DNA from: Paenibacillus terricola | Lineage (GTDB): Bacteria; Bacillota; Bacilli; Paenibacillales; Paenibacillaceae | NCBI RefSeq assembly: GCF_014779765.1 | Contig: NZ_JACXZA010000002.1 | Location: forward strand, 558,001 to 622,000 | DNA length: 64,000 nucleotides | Direction: 5' to 3' | Shown: in pieces, positions 50,668 to 59,750 of the stretch | How positions within the stretch are numbered: the stretch's first letter is position 1 | How the letters are laid out: every line of letters starts with the position of its first letter | Translations under genes and position numbers: made by a program | Notes under the pieces: model-generated | The model's database searches: none | Told to the model about the DNA's origin: nothing | Seen by the model: only the letters and a program-made list of their open reading frames with translations

Positions 50668-53151
50668 ATGGAAAAAGTAAGCGGTTCCACACCCTCTGCG
50701 AAACAGGCATTCAAGTTAAATCACGCATCCGGATATTTTCAAAGCCTAGGTGTGGATGTGATGGCCTTCGACGATATTTATCCGGAGGGGCATCAATCCG
50801 GTGTAAGTATCATTATGCACGGCAATCGAGTCGCTACAAATGGCGATATACGTTTAGAACAGACGCCCGGACAATGGCAGCCAGTGCCACAACAAGGTAA
50901 GCGCGAACTGGATGAAGCGGCGAATACGATCACCACTTCGCTGAGTTTTCCGGACTCCTCGAGGCACTTGAAAGGCTTTAATCCGATGATCTATCCGGAT
51001 TTCGAGTTCAATTACAAGGTTATCGTCAAAGGTGAAGGCACGTCGGTCACCGTTACCGTTGATTTGGATCGACCGATACCGGACAAATTTGTCGGAAAAA
51101 TATGCTTTAATCTGGAACTATTCCCCGGCGCGTTGTTCGGAAAGCCTTGGATAATGGACAACAGGTCGGGAATCTTTCCTGAACAGCCCAACGGCCCTGT
51201 TTTGTCGCTGCCGTCCAATTATTCGCATACCGGGAATTTTAGTGAACCCGATGCGAACGCTGATCTAAAACTTCTGTCCGGCGACAACAAGGGATACAAT
51301 CCGATTATTGCCGATGACCTCATTGCCGAACCGTATGCTGTTGGCAGACGTTTTACAGTGCGGCCCGACGACCCTTACAACCGCTTTACCATTGAAAGCA
51401 AGGGAACGGAGCTTAAGTTATACGACGGGCGCATGAACCACAACAACGGTTGGTTTGTGATCAGCAGCGAAGTCCCTGCCGGAGCCACTCATAATGCGAT
51501 TCAATGGGTCATCACACCTAATGTCGTAGAACACTGGATCTCTCCGGCAATTGTTCAGACATCGCAGGTAGGATACCATCCTAGCCAATCAAAAACGGCA
51601 ATCATTGAACTTGACAAACGTGATAGCAAACGAGAAAAACCGGTTCTTTTCAAAATAACAGAGACAGGCGAAAAACAGGTTCTCTCAACTGAAGGACAGG
51701 AATGGGGACAATTCCTCCGCTATCACTACTTGAAATTCGATTTTACGGACATTAGGGAAGAAGGTCTGTACAAAGTTCGTTACGGTTCGTCGGAGTCGGC
51801 CATTTTCCGCATCGCCAGCGATGTTTACGACCGAGGCGTCTGGCAGCCGGTGCTGGAGTATTTCCTTCCCGTACAGATGTGTCATATGCGGGTAAGTGAA
51901 AAATACCGCGTATGGCATGGCCATTGTCATCATGACGACGCTCGGATGGCTCCGGTAAATCTCAATCACTTTGACGGATATGTACAAGGGCCTTCCACAT
52001 TGACCAATTACAAACCGGGCGATATTGTTCCGAGGCTAAATACTGGCGGTTGGCACGATGCCGGCGATTTTGACCTTCGCGTAGAGTCACAGTCCGGTGA
52101 ATTCTATACCCTGGCTCTGGCGTACGAAGCCTTTGATGTCTATTACGATGCAACCACCATTGACCAAGACCAACGAATCGTCGAAATCCATCAGCCTGAC
52201 GGCAAAAATGACATCCTGCAGCAGATCGAGCACGGCGTCTTGTCCGTAGTGGGTGCCTATAATGCATTAGGACGGCTTTATCGGGGGATTATTGAAAGCG
52301 ACCTTCGGCAATATGTACACCTTGGCGACAGCGCGAGCATGGCCCCGGATCGCTGGGTGTTTACTGAAGATAATCCGCCGCGCGAATTGCTAACCGCCGC
52401 TCATCTGGCAGCGGCTGCCCGCGCTTTGAAAGATTTCAACCCTACATTAAGTAACCAGACCTTACAGGCGGCCTGTGAGATTTTTAAGGTTACGGATGGG
52501 ACCGGCCTTGCTAGAACGGCAAAAATTCATGCCGCCGCAGAATTATTCCTGACCACCGGCGAACAAGAATATAAAGACTTTTTACTGTCGGAAGCCGATT
52601 TTATCGTCGAGTCGATTGACAAGGTGGGTTGGTTTATCGCACGAGCCGAAAACGCGATGAATGACGCCGGTTTTACAACAAAGATTCGCGATGCTTTGCC
52701 GGCTTTGAAAGAACAGTTTGCGCGGCAGAGTGCTGAAACACCGTACGGGATACCGTATCGCCCGCATATCTGGGGAGCGGGTTGGGGCATCCAGAGACTG
52801 GGATACGAATACTATTTCCTACATAGGGCTTATCCCGATATTTTCGATTCCGAATTGATTTTCAATGCATTGAACTTTGTTCTGGGATGTCATCCGGGTT
52901 CCAATAATATGTCGTTTGCGTCGGGAGTGGGCGCCAATTCGGCAACGGTAGGGTATGGACTCAATCGAGCCGACTGGTCGTATATTCCCGGCGGCGTCAT
53001 TTCGGGTACTGCACTGATCCGTCCCAACTTCCCGGAACTGCTAGTGTTCCCTTATTTGTGGCAACAGGTGGAATATGTAATGGGAGGCGGCTCTACGCAT
53101 TTTATGTTTATCGCATTAGCGGCGCAACAACTTACAAACGGTAAAAAATAA
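50668..53151 (+). CDS. Cytoplasmic GH9-family glycoside hydrolase
   Basis: 827 residues from ATG 50668 (AAGGAGG 7 bases upstream). No signal peptide. Residues about 1-290 form a beta-rich domain I cannot name; about 297-382 is the Ig-like CelD_N domain (QTSQVGYHPSQSKTAIIELD, later EGLYKVRYG); about 390-825 is the (alpha/alpha)6 GH9 domain with LNTGGWHDAGDFDLRVES (catalytic-base Asp pair near 463-466) and a C-terminal acid Glu candidate in WQQVEYVMGGGS. It would act on imported cello- or gluco-oligosaccharides, unlike secreted GH9 cellulases. Confidence 0.85.
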   Translation: MEKVSGSTPSAKQAFKLNHASGYFQSLGVDVMAFDDIYPEGHQSGVSIIMHGNRVATNGDIRLEQTPGQWQPVPQQGKRELDEAANTITTSLSFPDSSRHLKGFNPMIYPDFEFNYKVIVKGEGTSVTVTVDLDRPIPDKFVGKICFNLELFPGALFGKPWIMDNRSGIFPEQPNGPVLSLPSNYSHTGNFSEPDANADLKLLSGDNKGYNPIIADDLIAEPYAVGRRFTVRPDDPYNRFTIESKGTELKLYDGRMNHNNGWFVISSEVPAGATHNAIQWVITPNVVEHWISPAIVQTSQVGYHPSQSKTAIIELDKRDSKREKPVLFKITETGEKQVLSTEGQEWGQFLRYHYLKFDFTDIREEGLYKVRYGSSESAIFRIASDVYDRGVWQPVLEYFLPVQMCHMRVSEKYRVWHGHCHHDDARMAPVNLNHFDGYVQGPSTLTNYKPGDIVPRLNTGGWHDAGDFDLRVESQSGEFYTLALAYEAFDVYYDATTIDQDQRIVEIHQPDGKNDILQQIEHGVLSVVGAYNALGRLYRGIIESDLRQYVHLGDSASMAPDRWVFTEDNPPRELLTAAHLAAAARALKDFNPTLSNQTLQAACEIFKVTDGTGLARTAKIHAAAELFLTTGEQEYKDFLLSEADFIVESIDKVGWFIARAENAMNDAGFTTKIRDALPALKEQFARQSAETPYGIPYRPHIWGAGWGIQRLGYEYYFLHRAYPDIFDSELIFNALNFVLGCHPGSNNMSFASGVGANSATVGYGLNRADWSYIPGGVISGTALIRPNFPELLVFPYLWQQVEYVMGGGSTHFMFIALAAQQLTNGKK

Positions 53152-53172
53152 ACGAATACAAGGTTTACACGC

Positions 53173-53201
53173 AAAGCCCGCGATTATTAATCGCGGGCTT
53201 T
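53173..53201 (+). terminator. Terminator hairpin after the GH9 gene
   Basis: AAAGCCCGCGATT (53173-53185) pairs with AATCGCGGGCTTT (53189-53201). Perfect 13-bp stem; T-run short. Confidence 0.8.
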
Positions 53202-53231
53202 GCGGTGAAGTAAACCACATAGTCGAGGAAA

Positions 53232-53480
53232 TGCCTAAGGTTTCGTGCAATCTTGCCTACAGATTGGGAAGGGTTCCATAACAACGATTTTGATTCGGAA
53301 AGTGCTAGACTCTGCGATGTGATCTATTTTCCAAGGTCTGAAGAAGGTACGAAGAATTGGGCTGGGAATCAAGCATCCAAAGGTCCGGACGGCGATAACT
53401 TCAGTCTCGCAATCGAAACACTTGAAGGTGAACTGGTTGGCACTATTGGTGCTCACCAGTGTGGAATAGGCATTGTTTAG
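53232..53480 (+). pseudogene. Truncated GNAT acetyltransferase
   Basis: The frame reads LRFRAILPTDWEGFHNNDFD and on through EEGTKNWAGNQASKGPDGDN to GELVGTIGAHQCGIGIV, then a stop. This is the N-terminal half of a RimJ-type GNAT; the acetyl-CoA-binding motif A and the rest are missing, and there is no proper start. The following 170 bp have no gene. Confidence 0.65.
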
Positions 53481-53710
53481 GATGACATCCAGCCTGCTGA
53501 ACGACATGCTCGACCTGCTGGGAATCTGTTACATCGAGCGTTAAGAGGAGAACAGCGTCTTTGATTGCTGTGAAAATATGCCTCATCTGAGCGTTTGCAT
53601 ACAAACACTGATAAATTTGCATTGGCGCCTAACCTAATAATGGACGCACGTCCAAACCAATGATAGCTCTCAGTCATAGGGTATACGGACTTAGGAAGGA
53701 GGCGTTTAAA

Positions 53711-54709
53711 ATGCAAGGCTGCCAAGACGAAGGGAATTGTCAGAAAAAAGTCGTGTTAGTTTGCCCTCCAGGAAAAAAAAGGGCCAAACGCAAACATCGC
53801 AGGCAAGCTGCAAAAACGATTACGTTGTCTTGTCCACCTCCCAAAATAGAATTTGTAGCGCCAACCATTTCCGGTCCTCCAGGGCCTGCCGGACCACAAG
53901 GGCCAATCGGGCCGCAAGGACCTGCCGGACCTGCCGGAGGACCGCAAGGACCTGTCGGACCGCAAGGACCACAAGGAAATGCAGGGCCTGCCGGACCGAT
54001 GGGCGCGCAAGGGGAAGCAGGTCCGCAAGGGCCAATCGGTCCAGTGGGGCCACAAGGTCTTATCGGTCCTACTGGCCCGATGGGATTGCAAGGGCCTATG
54101 GGGCCACAAGGCGAAATGGGATTGCAGGGGCCAATTGGTCCACAAGGGTCGCAAGGTATACAAGGGGAACAAGGACCACAGGGCATTCAAGGGCCGACAG
54201 GTGCGCAGGGACCTCCAGGAACCACCACTTCGACAAAAGTCGTAGTATTTCAAGGGGCTAATGCGGGATTCCAATTGTTCGTTGGCTCGCCGGGCCCAGA
54301 ATCGGGGACGATACCGTACGTCATCTCGGGAAACGGAAGCGTAGTTGGGGTTTCTGGTACTATTGACGTGAATAATCTGGGGATAGGATCTTACATCTAC
54401 GAGGTATGTTTGAATGTAGTAAACACCGCGGCAACGCCGCTGCCTGCCAATGTAGTGGCAACCGTAACGTTGACGGTGACAGCTCCTATTACCGGAACAA
54501 TCATCTTCTCATCCAGAGCGACCGATGTGGGCCCGCATCCAGTACTCGTCTCGAATGGAGCACCTTACGTGGTGACGTCCGCTACCGTCACCTGGACTAG
54601 TAATATACCGGGTACACCGATAACGAGAAATACTGCGCTTTCTTTATTTTTAAATACTAATGTTTCGAACAGCGCAACCTACTCCGTTTATGTTTCAACC
54701 GATATATAG
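53711..54709 (+). CDS. Collagen-like (Gly-X-Y) surface protein
   Basis: 332 residues from ATG 53711 (AAGGAGG upstream). A basic, Cys-containing N-terminal part ([17 protein letters not shown]) precedes about 45 Gly-X-Y triplets rich in GPQGP, GPAGP and GPIGP (residues about 54-193), then a globular beta-rich C-terminal domain of about 140 residues ([20 protein letters not shown]). Such BclA/exosporium-like proteins form trimeric filaments on spores (known for relatives). No Sec signal is visible, consistent with delivery to the spore surface from the mother cell. Confidence 0.85.
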   Translation: MQGCQDEGNCQKKVVLVCPPGKKRAKRKHRRQAAKTITLSCPPPKIEFVAPTISGPPGPAGPQGPIGPQGPAGPAGGPQGPVGPQGPQGNAGPAGPMGAQGEAGPQGPIGPVGPQGLIGPTGPMGLQGPMGPQGEMGLQGPIGPQGSQGIQGEQGPQGIQGPTGAQGPPGTTTSTKVVVFQGANAGFQLFVGSPGPESGTIPYVISGNGSVVGVSGTIDVNNLGIGSYIYEVCLNVVNTAATPLPANVVATVTLTVTAPITGTIIFSSRATDVGPHPVLVSNGAPYVVTSATVTWTSNIPGTPITRNTALSLFLNTNVSNSATYSVYVSTDI

Positions 54710-54757
54710 AATAACCACGTTCGACAAGGTTGCCCGCTTTGACAATAACGGCAAGTT

Positions 54758-54790
54758 GAGGGCACCTTATTCTGGTGCCCTCCGCAACCT
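54758..54790 (+). terminator. Hairpin after the collagen-like gene
   Basis: GAGGGCACC (54758-54766) pairs with GGTGCCCTC (54774-54782), followed by a weak T-tract. Confidence 0.7.
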
Positions 54791-55176
54791 TTTATCACTG
54801 CCGCATATTAATCTCGAAGGCTTGGCGGCTTATTGTCTAACCGAATCATATGTTTGATCGTTGACCAGAATCAACATATAAGCATCACTCTCAGACATCG
54901 CATCCATACGTTGATAGGAAGGTCCGTTTCAGACAAGGACCGCAAGACTTTATTCATATGTACCCGTCACTTTTGATGCGGAGTACGTTTAGAAAATAAT
55001 TGTAAGTGGACAAGATCATACTCGAATCGATAAGTTGACCCTTTCGGGGGTCTCTTTGGTTTATTCAAAATCTGCTGTTAATCCGCTCCTGCCTCAAACC
55101 TTGGAAGAGCCCATGTGCATTAACTAAATTATCAATTCGTAAAAAACTTTTAAGTTCCTTGGGAGAGGATGTTAAC
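54791..55176. other. Gene-poor stretch
   Basis: No supported gene. GACCC/GGGTC at 55037-55052 forms a small hairpin followed by CTCTTTGG, which looks like an isolated terminator of a lost gene. Nothing else recognised. Confidence 0.35.
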
Positions 55177-56124
55177 TTGAAACCAAGAGCGCAGAAAGTG
55201 AAACTAAAGAATACAACCTCGAATAAACAGAGCACGTTGTTTCTTACTTCCAAAGCCCAGTTATTGACGAATGTAAAGAAGTTGAAAGGAAACAATTACA
55301 CTTTTATTGGTATGGGTGACAGTTGGGCAGGGGACGGGCAAACGAGCAATGCGATATTTGGTTCAGCCTTAACCGCTATTCGCAATTTGAAGAAAAAACC
55401 TTTATTTATTTTGCATAATGGAGATGCCGTATTCACGGGAAGCGATCAGGAATTCAAGACAGGGGGATCTTATTCCGGTGTTCCTGTAAAAAGCTTACTG
55501 CAACTAATTAAAGATCCGATTAAAGGCGTACCAGATATCCCCTTCTTCATCGTTCCCGGCAACCACGAAGGCACAGGTATAAACGGTCCGCTTACGAATT
55601 TCAGAAAATATATCGGTCCTACGCATTTTGGAATTCAACTTCCTAAAATTAAAACCACTATCATCGGTCTAAATAACTCGCAGCAGATCGGCACAAACAC
55701 AAATGGGCAAACGATCTACGGTTTTGCGCCAGGGGAGCTAGCTTTTCTGAGAAATCAATTAAAAAAGGCCCGGAAAAATACTCTGGTGACCATGCATGTG
55801 CCCCCCAGAGTTGGGAAATGGGCAAATCCGCGATATTTTCAGGATCCAACATCAACCTTTGGTAATGCTAAAGGACAATTGAACCGATTCCTGTCTACTA
55901 TTCGAGGCAAGGTTCCTCAAGTTCTCGCGGGACATGTGCATGCCTTGGATCATTTAACCTTTCAAGGTACGAGGTATACGATATCTGGGGGAGCCGGTGC
56001 GCCTCTTGTAAAAAAAGGCTTCCTTAAGGGCGCGCCGACACCTATCTTTCACATTATCGAATTTACTGTTAAAAATGGTGTTATCGTGAAACGTCGTGTT
56101 ATTCCTATCGGTGAGACAGCATAA
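55177..56124 (+). CDS. Metallophosphoesterase (calcineurin-like)
   Basis: 315 residues from TTG 55177, 8 bases after GGGAGAGG. Metal-binding blocks in order: GMGDSWAGDG, LHNGDAVFTG (D of block II), PGNHEG (NH), TMHVPPR (H) and GHVHALD (GHxH). No signal peptide. The basic, Thr/Asn/Lys-rich first 40 residues (KPRAQKVKLKNTTSNKQSTL) are unusual and could help it attach to spores or DNA (inference). It follows a collagen-like gene but is separated by 470 bp. Substrate unknown. Confidence 0.85.
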   Translation: MKPRAQKVKLKNTTSNKQSTLFLTSKAQLLTNVKKLKGNNYTFIGMGDSWAGDGQTSNAIFGSALTAIRNLKKKPLFILHNGDAVFTGSDQEFKTGGSYSGVPVKSLLQLIKDPIKGVPDIPFFIVPGNHEGTGINGPLTNFRKYIGPTHFGIQLPKIKTTIIGLNNSQQIGTNTNGQTIYGFAPGELAFLRNQLKKARKNTLVTMHVPPRVGKWANPRYFQDPTSTFGNAKGQLNRFLSTIRGKVPQVLAGHVHALDHLTFQGTRYTISGGAGAPLVKKGFLKGAPTPIFHIIEFTVKNGVIVKRRVIPIGETA

Positions 56125-56240
56125 GTATGTCAGAGTCGGGTTAGGGCTTAGAAAATAAACCATAGTTCCACCATATAGGAGGATGGGACTGATGGCCCCG
56201 CTTCGGTACTCTTGAAATGTATTGTTTGTTTTATAATTGG

Positions 56241-56274
56241 AGGCTGCTGACGTGAGTGACCAGCAGCCTTTTTG
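56241..56274 (+). terminator. Intrinsic terminator after the phosphoesterase
   Basis: AGGCTGCTG (56241-56249) pairs with CAGCAGCCT (56261-56269), followed by five T. Confidence 0.88.
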
Positions 56275-56411
56275 ACCAAAGAAAGGAGCACAAAATCGCT
56301 CTTTACAACATGGGGCTCCGATCCGAGAAACCATAATGGAGGGAGCAGATTTTGTACGCCATGACCAATAAATCAAAAGGCATCAAAGAGAACGTGCTGC
56401 AATTCGCCATG

Positions 56412-56837
56412 TTACTCGCCATCCTTCAAGAATTGCTCAATACGTGATTTAATAGCTTCTCGAACATTACGAAACTGCGCCATAATTTCATCTTCTGTAC
56501 CCGTTGCTTTAGCCGGATCATCAAACCCCCAGTGCCACTTGACTACATTCGGGTTCGAGATGACAGGGCAGTGCTCATCCGCATGTCCACATAATGTAAT
56601 GACATAAGTAGCGCGATTAAGGATATCAGCATTAATAACGTCAGAGCTGTTACCGCTTATGTCTACGCCAGCTTCATTCATGACTTGAACAGCGCGTGGA
56701 TTCAATCCATGTGCCTCAAGACCAGCGCTTTTTACTTCGTACCGATCTCCACCAAGTGCGTTCATAAAGCCATCTGCAATTTGGCTGCGACAGGAATTGC
56801 CCGTGCAAAGAAAATAGATAAGTGGTTTGTTAGTCAT
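56412..56837 (-). CDS. arsC: Arsenate reductase, thioredoxin-coupled type
   Basis: 141 residues with a low-molecular-weight tyrosine phosphatase fold. [16 protein letters not shown] has the CX5R-type loop with the nucleophilic Cys and Arg; the second and third redox cysteines lie in [14 protein letters not shown], as in Bacillus subtilis ArsC. It reduces arsenate to arsenite, using thioredoxin. It follows arsB by 39 bp in arsR-arsB-arsC order on the minus strand. Confidence 0.95.
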   Translation of the reverse strand: MTNKPLIYFLCTGNSCRSQIADGFMNALGGDRYEVKSAGLEAHGLNPRAVQVMNEAGVDISGNSSDVINADILNRATYVITLCGHADEHCPVISNPNVVKWHWGFDDPAKATGTEDEIMAQFRNVREAIKSRIEQFLKDGE

Positions 56838-56876
56838 TTGAATGACCCCTTTTCATTAAATTAGTAATCCAAAGTA

Positions 56877-58169
56877 TTAGCCTACGACTTTAAGCCACAA
56901 ATACAATCCAGAGAGTGTAATAAAGAGTACAGGAACGGTCAGAATAATTCCTGTCTTGAAGTAGGTGCCCCAAGAGATCTTGACGCCCTTACTAGATAAA
57001 ACATGCAGCCACAGCAGCGTGGCTAAGGAACCGATCGGTGTTATTTTCGGACCTAAGTCTGAGCCAATAACATTCGCATAAATAAACGCTTCACGTATGA
57101 TTCCTGTTGGATTCGTATCCTGAATAGCCAATGCATCAATCATAACCGTTGGCATGTTGTTCATGATCGAGGAGAGAATGGCGGCAACAAAACCAGTTCC
57201 TACCGTTGCTACGAATAGACCTTGATCACCAACCCAATCAAATACCTTACCAAGCTCATCCGTTAATCCTACGTTACGAAGACCATAAACAACCACGTAC
57301 ATACCGATGGAGAAGACTACAACAGCCCATGGAGCGCCTTTAACCAGCTTCCAAGTGTGAATCTCCTGGCTACGTCTAGCAAGAAGCAAGAAGATAATAG
57401 CGGCAATGCCGGCAATGATGGAAACTGGAACATCAATAAACTCACTGGTTAGATAAGCGATCAGTAGCACTGCAAGGATAAACCAGGAGGTCTTGAACAG
57501 ACGCAAGTCCTTTATTGCATCTGCAGGCTTCTTCAACTGCTGCAGATCATACTGCCTCGGGATGCTCCGACGGAAGAACAAGAAGAGGACAAGCAAGCTT
57601 GCTGCGATCGAGAATAGGGTAGGGACGATCATGCGACTTGCGTACTCTGCAAATCCAACTCCGAAGAAATCCGAAGATACAATGTTGACCAAATTACTTA
57701 CGACAAGCGGTAGTGAAGCCGTATCCGATATAAAACCGCTCGCCATAATAAATGGCAATATCATGCGTTCATCAAACTTGAGAGCTCGAACCATTGCCAG
57801 GACGATCGGCGTTAAGATGAGGGCAGCTCCGTCGTTTGCGAAGAACGCAGCCACCGCAGCCCCGAGTAATATGACGTAAACAAACATGAGTCGCCCATTA
57901 CCTCGGGCAAAACGAGCCATATGCAGCGCAGACCATTCGAAGAATCCAATCTCATCGAGGATGAGAGAAATTAATATGACAGCTACAAAGGCTAGTGTGG
58001 CATTCCAAACAATCTGGGTTACGTCCCATACGTCTTGAAAGGTAACAACACCGAAGATTAATGCAATGATTGCGCCACCTAATGCGGACCAACCGATATT
58101 AAGTCCTTTTGGCTGCCAAATCACAAATACTAAAGTAACAAGAAAGATAATCGATGCTAGTGCTAACAT
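56877..58169 (-). CDS. arsB: Arsenite efflux transporter ArsB
   Basis: 430 residues, about 11-12 membrane helices of the ArsB/NhaD (IT) superfamily. Typical pieces are [40 protein letters not shown] (the [10 protein letters not shown] motif) and [20 protein letters not shown]. It extrudes arsenite/antimonite, by itself or with ArsA. Lies between arsR and arsC; no arsA or arsD is present. Confidence 0.95.
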   Translation of the reverse strand: MLALASIIFLVTLVFVIWQPKGLNIGWSALGGAIIALIFGVVTFQDVWDVTQIVWNATLAFVAVILISLILDEIGFFEWSALHMARFARGNGRLMFVYVILLGAAVAAFFANDGAALILTPIVLAMVRALKFDERMILPFIMASGFISDTASLPLVVSNLVNIVSSDFFGVGFAEYASRMIVPTLFSIAASLLVLFLFFRRSIPRQYDLQQLKKPADAIKDLRLFKTSWFILAVLLIAYLTSEFIDVPVSIIAGIAAIIFLLLARRSQEIHTWKLVKGAPWAVVVFSIGMYVVVYGLRNVGLTDELGKVFDWVGDQGLFVATVGTGFVAAILSSIMNNMPTVMIDALAIQDTNPTGIIREAFIYANVIGSDLGPKITPIGSLATLLWLHVLSSKGVKISWGTYFKTGIILTVPVLFITLSGLYLWLKVVG

Positions 58170-58183
58170 AGTACCTCCTGTAG

Positions 58184-58498
58184 TTAATTACAGCCTTGGG
58201 ACTTCAATGCATTGATTTGATCTCGCATTGAAGGAAGTTCATCGATTACTGGCTTTAAATAGGGCTTATCGTCAACATTCAGCGAATAGTAAATCCATTG
58301 ACTTCGCCTTGTTTCGTTAATAAGTCCGCCAGTTCTCAGCTTCTTAAGATGTTGACTAACGTTAGGTTGGGTCGTGTTGAGTAAATCGACAATATCGCAA
58401 ACACACATTTCACGCTCTCGCAATAAAGCAATAATGGTTAATCTGGTCTTATCAGAGAGTAGCTTAAGTGATTCCGACATTTCATCAATGGTCGGCAT
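58184..58498 (-). CDS. arsR: ArsR-family arsenic repressor
   Basis: 104 residues from ATG 58498 (AAGGAGTG 7 bases before); an in-frame ATG at 58519 has no site. The winged helix has [20 protein letters not shown] (metal Cys pair in CVCD, usual ELCVCD) and [20 protein letters not shown], then [15 protein letters not shown]. Arsenite binding to the cysteines releases DNA. It heads the ars operon behind a large palindrome. A piece of a second arsR is at 21.9-22.0 kb. Confidence 0.93.
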   Translation of the reverse strand: MPTIDEMSESLKLLSDKTRLTIIALLREREMCVCDIVDLLNTTQPNVSQHLKKLRTGGLINETRRSQWIYYSLNVDDKPYLKPVIDELPSMRDQINALKSQGCN

Positions 58499-58562
58499 TG
58501 GAATTTCACTCCTTTCCATGAATACAACTTATCTTGGTCACTCCGTATTATACACGCTCAAT

Positions 58563-58600
58563 AATATAAGTAAATATTTATATAATCATTTACTTATATT
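58563..58600. promoter_or_regulatory. ArsR operator
   Basis: AATATAAGTAAAT (58563-58575) and ATTTACTTATATT (58588-58600) form a perfect 13-bp inverted repeat with a 12-bp AT-rich centre, about 65 bp upstream of the arsR start. Confidence 0.8.
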
Positions 58601-58790
58601 TAAACCAAAACAATCGCCTGCGGCCTACACCGTCGAAAGCGGAGCATTCTCTCGTGTACAGCCATACTCGGATGTTCTACCGAGGGATGATAACCAATCA
58701 GGTGATTATTTTGGGGATATCGCAATCTAAGTGAGAACGTAGAACCGAGCAAGAAGTGACTGTATACTTCCTGTAAGAATCATCAAAGAA

Positions 58791-58820
58791 GCCCGGCGAT
58801 CTATGATCGTGCGGGCTTTG
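58791..58820. terminator. Hairpin of the GCCCG family
   Basis: AGCCCG (58791-58796) and CGGGCT (58813-58818) with inner GATC/GATC pairing. It lies between the ars promoter and the phosphatase end. No + strand gene precedes it, so it may be debris or serve the minus strand. Confidence 0.5.
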
Positions 58821-58859
58821 TTAATTGGCATCAGGATGATTCACGGACAGAGGGGAGTT

Positions 58860-59516
58860 TTATTTTGACCACCTTATTAATTCTTCGGACGTAATTCTCC
58901 CTACAACTTCATACCCTTTGCCGGATCCTTTTGGTTTTATGATTACAGCTCCTAGATTTGGAATATCACCAAGAGCTACATTAGGTGGGAAGGTGTGAGC
59001 AACTATGACTGTGTTTGTCCCGCGAGCAGGGGGAGTTTCGAAGATTTTGGTTAGATCCGATAATATTTGCTGCTTCTCTACAGCTGGAAGACCTTCCATT
59101 TTTAATTTTTCAATGGAGGCTAAACTAGGATTTACGGTAACGTTTTTTTTGCCAAAAATAATGTCCGCTGTATCCTTCGCTCGACAATAAGGATCAGATA
59201 TGACCGGCAAGTGAATGGGAAAGGGATTCTGCTTAAAAACTTCTCCAATTGCCTGAGCTTGTTCTTTACCACGATCACTTAAATTTCTCTGCGTTCGGCA
59301 ATCGTTAAGGTTAAGTTCAGGCTGATCTTGGCCAACCGTTGCCTCTCCATGTCTAAAATAAATAATGAACCCACCTGATCTTAATTTATCAAGTATTGTC
59401 ATGTCATTGCTAATTTCAATATTACGAGCACCAACCTCAGTAGCAGCAAAAGGGAGCACTACCGAGTAAATAGCAAGTGAGACCATTACTTTTATAACTT
59501 TTAGGGTCACAGACAC
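58860..59516 (-). CDS. Secreted histidine phosphatase family protein
   Basis: 218 residues. The N-terminus (VIKVMVSLAIYSVVLPFAAT) is a signal peptide or anchor. The catalytic RHG is in FIIYFRHGEATVG; the second His is in NTVIVAHTFPPN. Other family markers are LSDRGKEQAQAIGEVFKQNP and ISDPYCRAKDTADI. It removes phosphate from an unknown extracellular substrate. The ribosome site is weak before the GTG start at 59516. Not linked to neighbours. Confidence 0.85.
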   Translation of the reverse strand: MSVTLKVIKVMVSLAIYSVVLPFAATEVGARNIEISNDMTILDKLRSGGFIIYFRHGEATVGQDQPELNLNDCRTQRNLSDRGKEQAQAIGEVFKQNPFPIHLPVISDPYCRAKDTADIIFGKKNVTVNPSLASIEKLKMEGLPAVEKQQILSDLTKIFETPPARGTNTVIVAHTFPPNVALGDIPNLGAVIIKPKGSGKGYEVVGRITSEELIRWSK

Positions 59517-59669
59517 AGTTCACATTTTCCTTTCCGAGTTTATTTAGTTCTCATCTGGTAGTTTTTCAAAAACATATTGGAAATATACTCTGGATCAAAG
59601 ACGCGGAGGTCTAAATGGCCATCCATAGGTATTACGAGAGCTCGAAAAAATTGCCGATTGCAACTCAAA

Positions 59670-59702
59670 AAACGAGCCCATAAATAAAAGAGTGGCTCGT
59701 TT
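59670..59702 (-). terminator. Terminator of the chromate transporter gene
   Basis: AAACGAGCC (59670-59678) pairs with GGCTCGTTT (59694-59702); the minus strand reads into a T-run. No gene is supported in the flanking 59517-59750. Confidence 0.82.
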
Positions 59703-59750
59703 ATAAATTGGAACTGATATTTACTGAAATACATCCGTTGAAGTAATAAG

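Noticed and set aside
53740-54274. Long open frames on the opposite strand and in other frames over the collagen-like gene
   Set aside because: They arise from the GPQGP-type codon repeats; the Gly-X-Y frame has the ribosome site and sensible protein.
56361-56447. 28-codon + strand frame starting MTNKSKGIKENVLQF overlapping the end of arsC
   Set aside because: It overlaps arsC on the other strand, has no convincing ribosome site, and the shared bases are explained by arsC.
58374-58730. 118-codon + strand frame opposite arsR
   Set aside because: It runs through the arsR coding region and its operator; arsR has the family motifs and ribosome site.
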